From CAYRFQ01 sp964423615 (lineage in GTDB: Bacteria > Planctomycetota > Planctomycetia > Gemmatales > Gemmataceae): a DNA stretch of 35,039 nucleotides. Shown piece by piece: positions 1 to 7,496 of this stretch. Under the pieces are notes generated by a model. That model saw only the letters and a list, made by a program, of their open reading frames with translations. It ran no database searches and was not told where the DNA came from. Numbering within the stretch: the stretch's first letter is position 1; the number at the start of each line of letters is the position of its first letter. The stretch covers positions 1 to 35,039 of the forward strand of contig CAYRFQ010000084.1 of NCBI GenBank assembly GCA_964423615.1, read 5' to 3'. A program made the translations under genes and the position numbers.

Positions 1-2
1 CG

Positions 3-743
3 ACGTCCGTGGAACGGATTTGCCAACGCGGAACCCATGTGCCCGTCTACAACCTCGAAGTCGAAGGCGATCACGTCTATCGGGTCGGGCAGAGCGGCGT
101 GCTGGTGCATAACATGTCTGCAAAGGCGGAAGAGGAGCCTTCACCAGATCCTGCGTGCAATCCCGCTTGTGACTTTGACTTGCCCTTTTTTGGCTCTCCG
201 ATGAAAGTAGGTGAAAGCAGAAGCCTGCCTGGGAAAAATCCAAACGGATTGAAAATCAAAAAGGTGAAGAAGCCCACAACGGGTGGAGGGGTCTATCTGA
301 AAATACACGAAACGCCTAAGCATACGAAAGGGATTAAGATCGGCAGTACGGGCGGTGGCGACATCGGTTTCTCAACCCGATATTTGGACGGAGTATCGGA
401 GACAAACGCTCGATACAATGGCGGATGCTGGATTCGGTACGAGGTTGAAGTGCCGAACAAGAAGCCAGCCGCTGCAACAACGGATCGAGGGGATTGTCCT
501 GATAAGATCTTTTGGGAATACTATCGGCAAATCCAATTTGCTGAAGAATATGTTCAGCGGTTAATTCCGAATGACAAGAAGTCTTTGGGCAAAAAGCGAC
601 CACGAAATAATGTGGACTACAAGTTCTGGAATTTGTGCAGGCAGTTGTTCGGGTATGCAAGTGTCGATGTCAATTATGGATATTTTCTGCGAGTTGGCAC
701 AGCGAAAAAAGTGCCGCTTGATATTGAACCTAATGATGAATAG
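3..743 (+). CDS. C-terminal end of a polymorphic toxin: Hint-domain tail plus GIY-YIG-like nuclease tip (5' partial)
   Basis: The frame is open to the left window edge, so the true start is outside; the GTG at position 9 need not be used. The first ~37 codons read as the end of a Hint self-processing domain (VYNLEVEGDHVYRVG, closing V-H-N). Next is a linker rich in Ala, Glu and Pro, then a ~150-residue tip. The tip has G-V-Y about 25 residues before K-I-G-S-T, a following R-Y, a helix with conserved-looking Glu (FAEEYVQRLIP) and a downstream R-N-N. This order fits a GIY-YIG endonuclease, the Glu being the likely metal ligand. In polymorphic toxins the Hint domain releases the C-terminal toxin after export. 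The next gene, 21 bp downstream with a good RBS, is the probable immunity gene. The Hint assignment is fairly sure; the nuclease type rests on motif spacing only. Confidence 0.65.
   Translation, partial: TSVERICQRGTHVPVYNLEVEGDHVYRVGQSGVLVHNMSAKAEEEPSPDPACNPACDFDLPFFGSPMKVGESRSLPGKNPNGLKIKKVKKPTTGGGVYLKIHETPKHTKGIKIGSTGGGDIGFSTRYLDGVSETNARYNGGCWIRYEVEVPNKKPAAATTDRGDCPDKIFWEYYRQIQFAEEYVQRLIPNDKKSLGKKRPRNNVDYKFWNLCRQLFGYASVDVNYGYFLRVGTAKKVPLDIEPNDE
39..113 (+). repeat. Hint-tail repeat, copy 1
   Basis: A 75-bp coding repeat for the last ~25 residues of the Hint domain. By eye it differs from copy 2 (2350-2424) at three positions and from copy 3 (4621-4692) at about five. The sequences after the three copies are unrelated, so this is the shared upstream boundary of exchangeable toxin tips. 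Confidence 0.9.
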
Positions 744-764
744 TCGAACTCTGGAGGGAGCGTG

Positions 765-1148
765 ATGGATCAGTTATTACTACAACTCCTCCAGTCGTTG
801 GAGAGTATTGGACAACGACACGGAGAAATCCACGATACAGTTTGTCGTGATGAGATGAGGGAGGCGGTCCACGATGGCTTCCTCCAACCTGTCAGCGGAT
901 ACGAACTACCCAATGACTTCGGGTTAGCAGGCGAGGAAGCAAACCTGCGAGTCAAACAAGCTCTTGAGCGTTACATCAAAGCAGGCGTGACAAAAGCTCA
1001 GGAGCTTGGATTGACATTCCACGACCGACTCGCAGCGTTGCAGAATACTGAGGTGATCACTGATCGAGGCACGACATATGATTGCTTCTTTGGCTACAGC
1101 CCCCCAGATGACTTTACAGAGTCTGGGGAGTGGATTGGAGATGAGTAA
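765..1148 (+). CDS. Small hypothetical protein, probable immunity protein for toxin 1
   Basis: A 127-residue acidic, soluble protein with no signal peptide or membrane segment. I do not recognise its family. The ATG at 765 is preferred over the GTG three bases upstream because a GGAGGGA Shine-Dalgarno sequence lies at 753-759. Its N-terminus is Leu/Gln-rich and helical (MDQLLLQLLQSLESI), and the C-terminal part holds aromatic residues in DCFFGYSPPDDF. Position is the main argument: it starts 21 bp after the toxin-tip gene on the same strand and ends where the repeated TTCGT block begins. Immunity genes directly follow their toxin tips in polymorphic-toxin loci. It could instead be an unrelated small protein carried by the cassette. 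Confidence 0.6.
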   Translation: MDQLLLQLLQSLESIGQRHGEIHDTVCRDEMREAVHDGFLQPVSGYELPNDFGLAGEEANLRVKQALERYIKAGVTKAQELGLTFHDRLAALQNTEVITDRGTTYDCFFGYSPPDDFTESGEWIGDE

Positions 1149-1371
1149 CGAAGGAAGAAGAAACTCCGTCACCTTGCGATTACCTGATGCCTGTACGAAG
1201 AAACGAAAGAACGAAAGAACTGGCTCAGACCTTTTTTCGTTTCTTCGTTTGTTCGTAGTGGGGTGAGGAAAGGTTTGATCCGAGTCCCTGGACTTACTTC
1301 GTTTCTTCGTTAGTTCGTAGGGGGTGAACGCACAGAGCCAAAACAAGGACTTACTTCTTTCTTCGTTCGTA
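1146..1371. repeat. Intergenic block, copy A1, with TTCGT-type inverted repeats
   Basis: The block starts at the stop codon of the first immunity gene and runs through AAGAAGAAACTCC, GCGATTACCTGATGCC, a 23-bp inverted repeat (1194-1216 with 1235-1257, about three mismatches, 18-nt loop), GAGTCCCTGGACTTA, and further TTCGTTTCTTCG copies at 1298-1319 and about 1354-1371. The same elements recur in the same order at 3961-4190. The inverted repeats could form hairpins and may terminate transcription, or may serve as recombination homology at cassette ends. Confidence 0.85.
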
Positions 1372-2343
1372 TTGGGCTGGGGAGAAATGCTCAGGCGAAA
1401 GGCTTCAAGCGAAACGTTCAACGCTTACAAGAACAGAGAGTGAGAGGGGGAGCCAAGGCGGAAGGCTTCGCACAAGCTTAAAGCTTTGAAGCTAAAGCGT
1501 AAGCGTAAAGCCAAAGGCTTGGAACGCTTTTCCTCCTCTCCCTTTTATTGTTTACGCTTTGAGCTATCGCATACGCTTCTCCCAAGCCAAAGCTTTTAGC
1601 CCTACGCTTCTTGCTCAAGCTCAAAGCCAAAGAAGAAGCAAGGCTTTAGCTGAAAGTCCAGGCTTCCTCTCAAGCCATCGCTCTTACGCTTAACGATGAT
1701 TCTGCTCTTACGCATCGCAAGAAGAATAAAGCCCTTGACAAGCTCCCTAATGCTCCAGACCTTGCCGAACGCATTCGAGCTTACTGTTTGCTTGTTGCTT
1801 CAACAATAAAGAGAAGGGGAGAGAGCATGGCTTGAGCCTTTGGCTCAAGCCTTGGCTCCTTGCCTTCAGCTTGGGGTCTTGGCAACTCCCTTTACGAAAG
1901 AACGAAGTAACGAACAAAGCCTTGCTCCACACCCTCGCCCTCAGCTTCACCCCCTACGCAGAAACGAAAGAACGAACAAAGCCTTGCTCCACCGCTGGAG
2001 ATACTTCGTTCGTTCGTAATGTCCTGAAGGCAAGCCCTACGCTGGAATGCTCCCCCTCCTTCCTCTTTATTGTTGACGCTACCTCTTGTTCTTGACGCTC
2101 ATGCCAACGCCGTCCAGACCTGCCTGAAGCTCCAGAGAAAGCCCTCCCAAGCCTCAAAGCTTGCCCCAAGACCAAAGCCTCCACAAAGCCCTGACTGCAT
2201 CAGGGAAAAGCCGTAGAATAGCCGAAAACCGCATCGGGGGATTTTTTCCCAAAGCAGGGGGAATGCGTCTGGGGAAAACGCTCTAAATTCAAGAACTGCA
2301 ACAGGATGAGCAAGGGTGAATGCAGTAGGATGCGTAAGGCGTT
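1372..2343. repeat. AAGC/GCTT-dense low-complexity spacer
   Basis: About 970 bp without a credible gene. From about 1395 to 1860 the tetramer GCTT and its complement AAGC recur more than 30 times by eye, often as GGCTT, AAGCC or CGCTT, on both strands. A pyrimidine-rich motif ending in TTTATTGTT occurs at about 1529-1552 and 2050-2072, with an inverted relative at 1801-1826. TTCGT/ACGAA repeat units reappear at about 1894-1919, 1954-1980 and 2006-2017. The open frames across this tract have skewed composition imposed by the repeats and are not supported as genes. The last ~100 bp lead into Hint copy 2. Confidence 0.75.
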
Positions 2344-3060
2344 TTGCAAGTGCCCGTCTACAACATCGAAGTCGAAGGCGATCACGTCTATCGGGTCGGG
2401 CACAGCGGCGTGCTGGTGCATAATATCTCGGTGCCACAACCTTCAGGATCAAGTGGCTCCTCCAGCACATGTAATCCCTGCGATCAATTGAATATTGGAA
2501 TTGACTCACAAGGGAATACGTTCGACGATAGAAAGCACTACACACGCAAAACTGTCAACGTTTTCGATGATCGTGGTCCAAAATTCACTTCAACGAGACA
2601 TCAACACATTGATCAGGACGTTATTGTTCGAGTGATCGCACGGCTCAAACATAAAACAGGCGGTACAGATCCAGATACAAAAGCTCATGCTTGGGTACAA
2701 TGCGTGGTGGGTGTGAAGAAAGATGATGCGGGACACGTCATTGGTGATTCTTTGGGAGGCGGAGGGAAATTGGCTGATCAGAACATATTCCCTCAAAATC
2801 TGACACGAAATCGAGGGGTGCAGAGTGCCTTTGAGAAAAACGTTGTCAAACCCGCCATTGGTGTGCATGACGTTTGTATATGGATTGAACTTTTGTACTC
2901 AAACACATCAAGTGACTACCCAGGGCGTCCTACAAAGACCGTGTACAAGGCTTGGATTAACAACAAAGAAGAGACAAGAGAATACGACAATAATTTTCCG
3001 CCGAATGCCTTCGAACCTGTGCCTGGGGCACCTAACTATTGCAGTGAGCAATCAAAGTAA
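2344..3060 (+). CDS. Orphan toxin cassette 2: Hint tail plus DNA/RNA non-specific endonuclease (NS_2-like)
   Basis: The frame opens at a TTG directly downstream of an in-frame TAA (2335-2337), and the Hint homology begins within three codons, so this is only the tail of a Hint domain joined to a toxin tip. After V-H-N there is a Ser/Gly linker and then a ~190-residue domain. It contains AGHVIGDSLGGGG followed by DQNIFPQNLTRNRG and FEKNVV, the pattern of bacterial non-specific DNA/RNA endonucleases of the NS_2 type, where the GH histidine is the general base and the later Asn helps bind metal. There is no signal peptide or export domain and no RBS in front of the TTG, so it may be silent until recombined behind a carrier. 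The ankyrin gene follows 39 bp downstream. Confidence 0.72.
   Translation: MQVPVYNIEVEGDHVYRVGHSGVLVHNISVPQPSGSSGSSSTCNPCDQLNIGIDSQGNTFDDRKHYTRKTVNVFDDRGPKFTSTRHQHIDQDVIVRVIARLKHKTGGTDPDTKAHAWVQCVVGVKKDDAGHVIGDSLGGGGKLADQNIFPQNLTRNRGVQSAFEKNVVKPAIGVHDVCIWIELLYSNTSSDYPGRPTKTVYKAWINNKEETREYDNNFPPNAFEPVPGAPNYCSEQSK
2350..2424 (+). repeat. Hint-tail repeat, copy 2
   Basis: This copy differs from copy 1 at three positions by eye, one of which changes Gln to His. The similarity starts abruptly at about 2350, right after an in-frame stop codon, which marks a recombination or duplication boundary. Confidence 0.9.
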
Positions 3061-3099
3061 ACCGCTCTTCAATCTCTTTCAGTAAGGAGAGAGTTCATC

Positions 3100-3849
3100 A
3101 TGGATGACATTTGGGACGCAATTGAGAATGGAAGTCTCGATGATGTCCAACAGTATGTGCAAATGAGTCCAGAGGTTGTGACAGCACGGCCTTTTGGAGA
3201 AACGCCGTTACATGTGGCTGTCAGTCAAAGAAACCGTGATATTGCGGCGTACCTTCTTCAACATGGAGCGGACGTGAATGCGCATGGCAACAATGGAAGG
3301 ATGCCCTTGCACCACGCCGCACAGAAGGGACAAATCGGGATGGTTGATCTGTTGCTGGAACACGGTGCCCATTTGGACCAAGTTGATGATTTCGGATTTA
3401 GTCCGCTCTTCACTGCCGCACGGAACAGTGAACGTGAGCTGGCATATCAATTGGTACAGAAAGGAGCGAAGTTTGATTTTCATTCGGCAGTTTGTCTTGG
3501 GGATATTGAAAGAGTGAATGAACTACTTGCTCATGATCCACAACTTGTCGAGAAAGCCCCATTCAAAAATGACCTTCTCCCTGATGCTGTCTATGCTGAA
3601 TCGTCTGAGATTGTGCGACTGCTTTTGGCAAACAAAGCGATTGACGTGGATGCCTACGGGCTTTCAGGTGAACCAGCTTTGATCGCTGCAGTGAGCCGCA
3701 ACGACTATAACACTGAAATTGTTCAACTCTTAATTGACCACGGTGCTGATCCGAAGGCGAAGAGTTCAAGTGGTGACACAGCGACAAGTAGGGCTAAATC
3801 TGTAGGAGAGGAAGCTCTTGCTCAGTGGCTCTCAGACATTGATGCTTAA
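3100..3849 (+). CDS. Ankyrin-repeat protein, probable immunity protein for the NS_2-type nuclease
   Basis: A 249-residue soluble protein made of ankyrin repeats. The clearest are GETPLHVAVSQRNRDIAAYL with LQHGADVNA, then GRMPLHHAAQKGQIGMVDLL with LEHGAHLD, then GFSPLFTAARNSERELAYQL, and near the C-terminus EIVQLLIDHGADPKA. The ATG at 3100 has the Shine-Dalgarno sequence AAGGAGA at 3084-3090. Ankyrin proteins are a known class of immunity protein in polymorphic-toxin loci and bind their cognate nuclease tip. The position, 39 bp after the toxin frame on the same strand, supports this role here. The fold is certain from the repeats; the immunity role is inferred from context. Confidence 0.82.
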   Translation: MDDIWDAIENGSLDDVQQYVQMSPEVVTARPFGETPLHVAVSQRNRDIAAYLLQHGADVNAHGNNGRMPLHHAAQKGQIGMVDLLLEHGAHLDQVDDFGFSPLFTAARNSERELAYQLVQKGAKFDFHSAVCLGDIERVNELLAHDPQLVEKAPFKNDLLPDAVYAESSEIVRLLLANKAIDVDAYGLSGEPALIAAVSRNDYNTEIVQLLIDHGADPKAKSSSGDTATSRAKSVGEEALAQWLSDIDA

Positions 3850-3960
3850 AATCTCACTCTTCTCCCAAGCTCTTCCCCCACCTCGCTCCGCTCCCGCCCA
3901 AAGTCGGAGTAGAGTCTTGGCTCCTCCTGCACGCCAAGCACACGCTCAACGCACAGGCGC

Positions 3961-4190
3961 TACGAAGAAAGAAGAAACTCCTTCACCCTGCGATTGCCTG
4001 ATGCCATTACGAAGAAACGAAAGAACGAAGAAACCTACTCAGGACTTATTTCGTTTCTTCGTTAATTCGTAGCGGTATGAGCAAGAGTTGAAGCTTGAGA
4101 TCGAGTCCCTGGACTTATTTCGTTTCTTCGTTTGTTCGTAGGGGGCGAACGCACCAGAGCCAAGGCTGAGACTTACTTCGTTCGTTTGCT
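3961..4190. repeat. Intergenic block, copy A2, with TTCGT-type inverted repeats
   Basis: Second copy of the block at 1146-1371. It has AAGAAGAAACTCC, GCGATTGCCTGATGCC, an inverted repeat 4008-4030 with 4049-4071, GAGTCCCTGGACTTA, a further TTCGTTTCTTCG copy at 4119-4140, and GCGAACGCACCAGAGCCAAG, in the same order and with similar spacing. It lies about 110 bp after the ankyrin gene, whereas copy A1 abuts its immunity gene. The 3850-3960 stretch between shows nothing further. Confidence 0.85.
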
Positions 4191-4210
4191 CGAAGCCCAC
4201 GATGGACGTT

Positions 4211-4545
4211 TCAAGGAGCCTCTTCTTTCTGCCCAAGTGCCTTGTAAGCGCTCTTGTGAGAAAGCCCAACCAAACGAGCAATAGCCGCAATGAGTTTGCC
4301 TTCGGCATGAAGCTGTTGAATCAATGCTTCTTTCTCTATTGTTAGACGAATACGTGTACCCCTGCTTACGTCCACCCCAACGCTTACCGTCAGCTTTCGC
4401 TTTGGCAATACCGGCAAGCTGACGCTCTTTGCGAACCTCAGTCTCATACGCTGCCACGGAAGCCAATACACCAGCCATGAGCCTTCCGGCAGGCGTCACG
4501 AGGTGAAAATCATCCGGTAGCAGCTCGACGCATTTGCAAAACGTT
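4211..4545 (-). pseudogene. Serine recombinase (resolvase/invertase) C-terminal remnant, frameshifted
   Basis: On the minus strand the frame reads VTPAGRLMAGVLASVAAYET, then a VRKER stretch and AGIAKAKADGKRWGGRKQG. This is the E-helix region of small serine recombinases (compare the TTPxGRL...ERE...R.GL..A...G..GGR pattern of that family). The frame then breaks: removing one G from the GGGG run (CCCC at 4359-4362 on the plus strand) restores TRIRLTIEKEALIQQL and AAIARLVGLSHKSAYKAL, the helix-turn-helix DNA-binding end. The catalytic N-terminal half with the active-site Ser is absent; the homology stops where cassette 3 begins on the other strand. It is a relic of a mobile element or of a site-specific recombination module inside the toxin array. 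Confidence 0.75.
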
Positions 4546-4935
4546 CTGGCATCCAAAGAGGCGTTCTTGATTGGGTACGATGCCGACCTGGTGTATGATG
4601 CGCCCTTCGAAACACACAAGCCAGTCTACAATATCGAAGTCGAAGGCGACCACGTCTATCGGGTCGGACAGAGCGGCGTGCTGGTGCATAACATGAGTGC
4701 CTCGGATTCCTGTTCGATTCCTATCGGAACGGGACCAGATGAACGAGTGGATGCCAATCAGACATGTACAAACGCACGTCGGAATGAACTTAGTACGATG
4801 AAGGATGCGGCTTGTAATAACCTCCCAGGTCAAAAATGCAATCAGTCTCGAAAAAAGAATGCTCGAATTCCATGTTCAGAAATTCGTGCTAGAATTCCAG
4901 CCAATCGAGGCGACCACTATTTCGAATCCGGCTAG
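4534..4935 (+). pseudogene. Truncated toxin cassette 3: Hint tail plus short cysteine-containing tip
   Basis: An ATG at 4534 opens a 133-codon frame. Its first ~29 codons overlap or abut the antisense resolvase remnant and do not look like Hint sequence. Hint homology starts at 4621 and ends with V-H-N. The remaining ~80 residues contain four Cys (DSC, QTC, AAC, QKC) and a fifth in IPCSEIRARI, with basic residues between. The frame ends four bases into the convergent MscS gene, and no immunity gene follows. Most toxin tips are longer, so this is probably a cut-off domain. I cannot assign the toxin family. Confidence 0.6.
4621..4692 (+). repeat. Hint-tail repeat, copy 3
   Basis: Third copy of the Hint-tail coding repeat, about five differences from copy 1 over ~72 bp by eye, mostly at third codon positions. 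The synonymous bias suggests the coding meaning has been kept since duplication. Confidence 0.88.
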
Positions 4936-6236
4936 TTATTCCCGGTGCGATCGAAGTCATTTTGTTTCGCTTCGATCCTTTGTCGTGGTAGATACTTGTG
5001 ACCTCGGGTTTGAAGCCACGTCAACATCCTTTCCCGAACGTGGCATCGCAGCGTCCAAATCTTGCTGCTGTCGGTTGCACTCACCGTGATGCGGACTTCT
5101 GCATGTTCGGGGGTCAAGTTAGTGACGATGACTCCCTTGGTTTTGCCGTCCCAATCGTCGCGGCCTTCGAGTACGTTGTCGAGTTCTTTTCGTATCTCTT
5201 CCATTGGTACGGTATAGTCAGTGTAAAGAAACACGGTCCCAAGAAGATCCGTTGCCCCACGTGTCCAGTTCTCGAATGAGTTCGTGGTGAAGTACGTCAC
5301 GGGCACGACGAGCCGTCGGAGGTCCCAAATCTTCACCACAACGTACGTCATTTGTATGTCCTCGATCGTGCCCCAATTCCCATCGACAACGACGACGTCG
5401 CCGATCTTGATCGTCTTCGTAAATGCAAGTTGGATCCCCGCGAACAGAGTTGCCACCGTTCGTTGAGCAGCAAACGTCAACGCGATGCCGGCCACACTGG
5501 CAGACGCCACCAATCCGTATCCGAGACTCCGTCCCACTTCGAATTGCATCAACATTCCGGCGGCAGCAAGGACGTAGAGAAGCAAACGACCGATCGTTCG
5601 GAGCACCACGAGTTGTGTGTGAATCGCTCGCGCTTGACCGGTTCCTTCGATACCTTTGGTAAAATGTGTTTCGGCAAACTGAGTGCCAAGGTTCAAAAAC
5701 CGTAGCAGGAACCAGACGACGAGCCCGATTAGTCCACAACTCACAATCGGTTGGATCCAGCCCTCAACAGCTTCCTCAATTCCAAGGGCATGCAATAGGT
5801 GGGCGAATAAAAACAACGTCAAGAACCATCGCAACGGACTGTGGATGATCGTGAGGAACTCGTCGTCATACGTAAACTTGGTCCGTTGAGCTATTTGCTT
5901 TCCGATATAGATCAACAACCAATGGAGCGCTTCTCCGAGTATGAACGAAGCCACCGCAACGAAAGCCAAGCCGATCCACTGGGCTAGGGTGATTTGTAAG
6001 AACTCGGTATCGGGTTTATTCATCCATTCCACGCCCAGCGCCTTCACGGTTCGATCGGTTAGTGAAGCCGAAGGATACTGAGGGACAGGTGGGAGAATGC
6101 CGTTGAACTTCCCTTCCGTTTGGTTCGTGGTAGCGCCCGTTTTATTTGCTCGATCGTTCCTCTCGGTCTTGGTTTGTCCGGCACATTCCGCCGAGAGCAG
6201 AGCGGTGAATACAAATGCCAATAAAAAGTAGCGCAT
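4932..6236 (-). CDS. MscS-family mechanosensitive ion channel with signal peptide
   Basis: A 434-residue protein from the ATG at 6236. That start gives a signal peptide (MRYFLLAFVFTALLSAECAG) and has GGGAG at 6245-6249; frames upstream of it look like leader sequence. Membrane segments are at about 85-112, 134-152, 161-184 and 214-232, followed by the pore-lining helix (ASASVAGIALTFAAQRTVAT, about 245-264) and the MscS beta domain with KIGDVVVVDGNWGTIEDI (277-294) and LVVPVTYFTTNSFENWT (309-325). Such channels open under membrane tension and release solutes on osmotic downshock. The gene converges on toxin cassette 3, sharing four bases at the stop codons, so the cassette array ends exactly at this gene. 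It is divergent from the NHL gene. Confidence 0.9.
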   Translation of the reverse strand: MRYFLLAFVFTALLSAECAGQTKTERNDRANKTGATTNQTEGKFNGILPPVPQYPSASLTDRTVKALGVEWMNKPDTEFLQITLAQWIGLAFVAVASFILGEALHWLLIYIGKQIAQRTKFTYDDEFLTIIHSPLRWFLTLFLFAHLLHALGIEEAVEGWIQPIVSCGLIGLVVWFLLRFLNLGTQFAETHFTKGIEGTGQARAIHTQLVVLRTIGRLLLYVLAAAGMLMQFEVGRSLGYGLVASASVAGIALTFAAQRTVATLFAGIQLAFTKTIKIGDVVVVDGNWGTIEDIQMTYVVVKIWDLRRLVVPVTYFTTNSFENWTRGATDLLGTVFLYTDYTVPMEEIRKELDNVLEGRDDWDGKTKGVIVTNLTPEHAEVRITVSATDSSKIWTLRCHVRERMLTWLQTRGHKYLPRQRIEAKQNDFDRTGNN

Positions 6237-6338
6237 GGTCGATCTCCCGAATCGCAATTTCCTGTCTTCGTGCGTGTTCATATGGTACATTCGGTAACCT
6301 TGAATAAGAAAGGGGATTGGGTCAAGAGGACATAAGAA

Positions 6339-7472
6339 ATGCAGCGATCTCTTCTGACGGTTGCGTTCATGGTTGTATTGTTTGGGACGGACAACCAGGC
6401 ATCTCAACTACGAAAGATCAAGCCTGGCACCATGACGACCGTGGCCGGAACGGGCGAGTCAGGCTACACCGGGGACGGCGGCTCGGCCACCCAAGCTACT
6501 CTGAATCAACCGTTCCACTGCGAACTCGACGGCAAGGGCAACCTGTATATTGCCGAGGCCTTCAACCATTGCATCCGCAAGATGAACTTGAAAACGGGCA
6601 TCATTACGACCATCGCAGGGTGCGGCAAGAAAGGATATTCGGGAGACGGTGGACCGGCCACGAAAGCTACATTCAACGAACCCTACGCGGTCGTGATTGA
6701 CAAACAAGACAACTTATATATCGTCGATCGACTCAACGCCGTCATCCGCAAAGTCGACGGCGAGACAGGCATCATCACGACGGTCGCGGGCTGTGGAGAA
6801 AAAGGCTACAGCGGTGATGGTGGACCGGCCAGGAAAGCCAAGCTCAAGGAACCGAATGATTGTTGTCTCGACGGCAACGGTGGATTACTCATTGCCGACG
6901 TTCGAGATTGGCGGATTCGTCGCGTCGATTTGAAAACCGGCATCATTACGACATTCGCAGGAACGGGACGACCCAAGGGACGCATCGACCGGAACAAAAT
7001 CAAGAAGGGCGATGGTAAACTTGCAACTGAGGCCGTGATTGTCGGCGCAAGAGCCGTTTGTGTCGATGGCAAAGGGAACGTATATATTTGCGAGCGAGAA
7101 GGTCACTCTATTCGAAAGGTTGACTCCAGCGGTAAGATTACTACGGTCGCAGGAACGGGACGACCGGGATACAGTGGCGATGGCGGCAAAGCTCTTAAAG
7201 GACGCTTCAAAGGACCAAAGGCTATCCGATGCGACAAAATGGGCAACGTCTACGTTGTCGACACAGAAAATCACGCAGTCCGAAAAGTCCACGTGAAGAT
7301 CGGTCTCCTCACGACCGTGGCGGGAGGACGAAAAGGCAAGGGTGGCGACAACGGTCCAGCAGCGAAAGCCGGGATGGACCGACCACACGGGTGTGTTGTC
7401 GATTTTAGTGGTAACATATTCATAGCAGATAGTAATAACCATCGAGTTCGAATGGTGTACGTACGTCAATAA
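6339..7472 (+). CDS. Secreted NHL-repeat beta-propeller protein
   Basis: A 377-residue protein with an N-terminal signal peptide (hydrophobic LLTVAFMVVLFG near residues 5-16). The rest is about six repeats of ~56 residues, each with ITTxAGxGxxGYSGDGGPA, a conserved Pro, then DxxGNLYIxDxxNxxIRKV. This is the NHL six-bladed propeller typical of exported bacterial proteins, probably a binding or scaffolding protein of the periplasm or cell surface. An AGAGGA sequence lies about 10 bases before the ATG. The PQQ-like gene starts 24 bp after its stop on the same strand, so the two are probably co-transcribed. No catalytic residues can be named. Confidence 0.88.
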   Translation: MQRSLLTVAFMVVLFGTDNQASQLRKIKPGTMTTVAGTGESGYTGDGGSATQATLNQPFHCELDGKGNLYIAEAFNHCIRKMNLKTGIITTIAGCGKKGYSGDGGPATKATFNEPYAVVIDKQDNLYIVDRLNAVIRKVDGETGIITTVAGCGEKGYSGDGGPARKAKLKEPNDCCLDGNGGLLIADVRDWRIRRVDLKTGIITTFAGTGRPKGRIDRNKIKKGDGKLATEAVIVGARAVCVDGKGNVYICEREGHSIRKVDSSGKITTVAGTGRPGYSGDGGKALKGRFKGPKAIRCDKMGNVYVVDTENHAVRKVHVKIGLLTTVAGGRKGKGGDNGPAAKAGMDRPHGCVVDFSGNIFIADSNNHRVRMVYVRQ

Positions 7473-7496
7473 CGAACCTGGCAAGGAACCCAAGGC

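Noticed and set aside
1146..1371. CRISPR-like array in the toxin region
   Set aside because: The repeats are inverted and irregularly spaced, the spacers are themselves repeated in the second block, and no cas gene is present.
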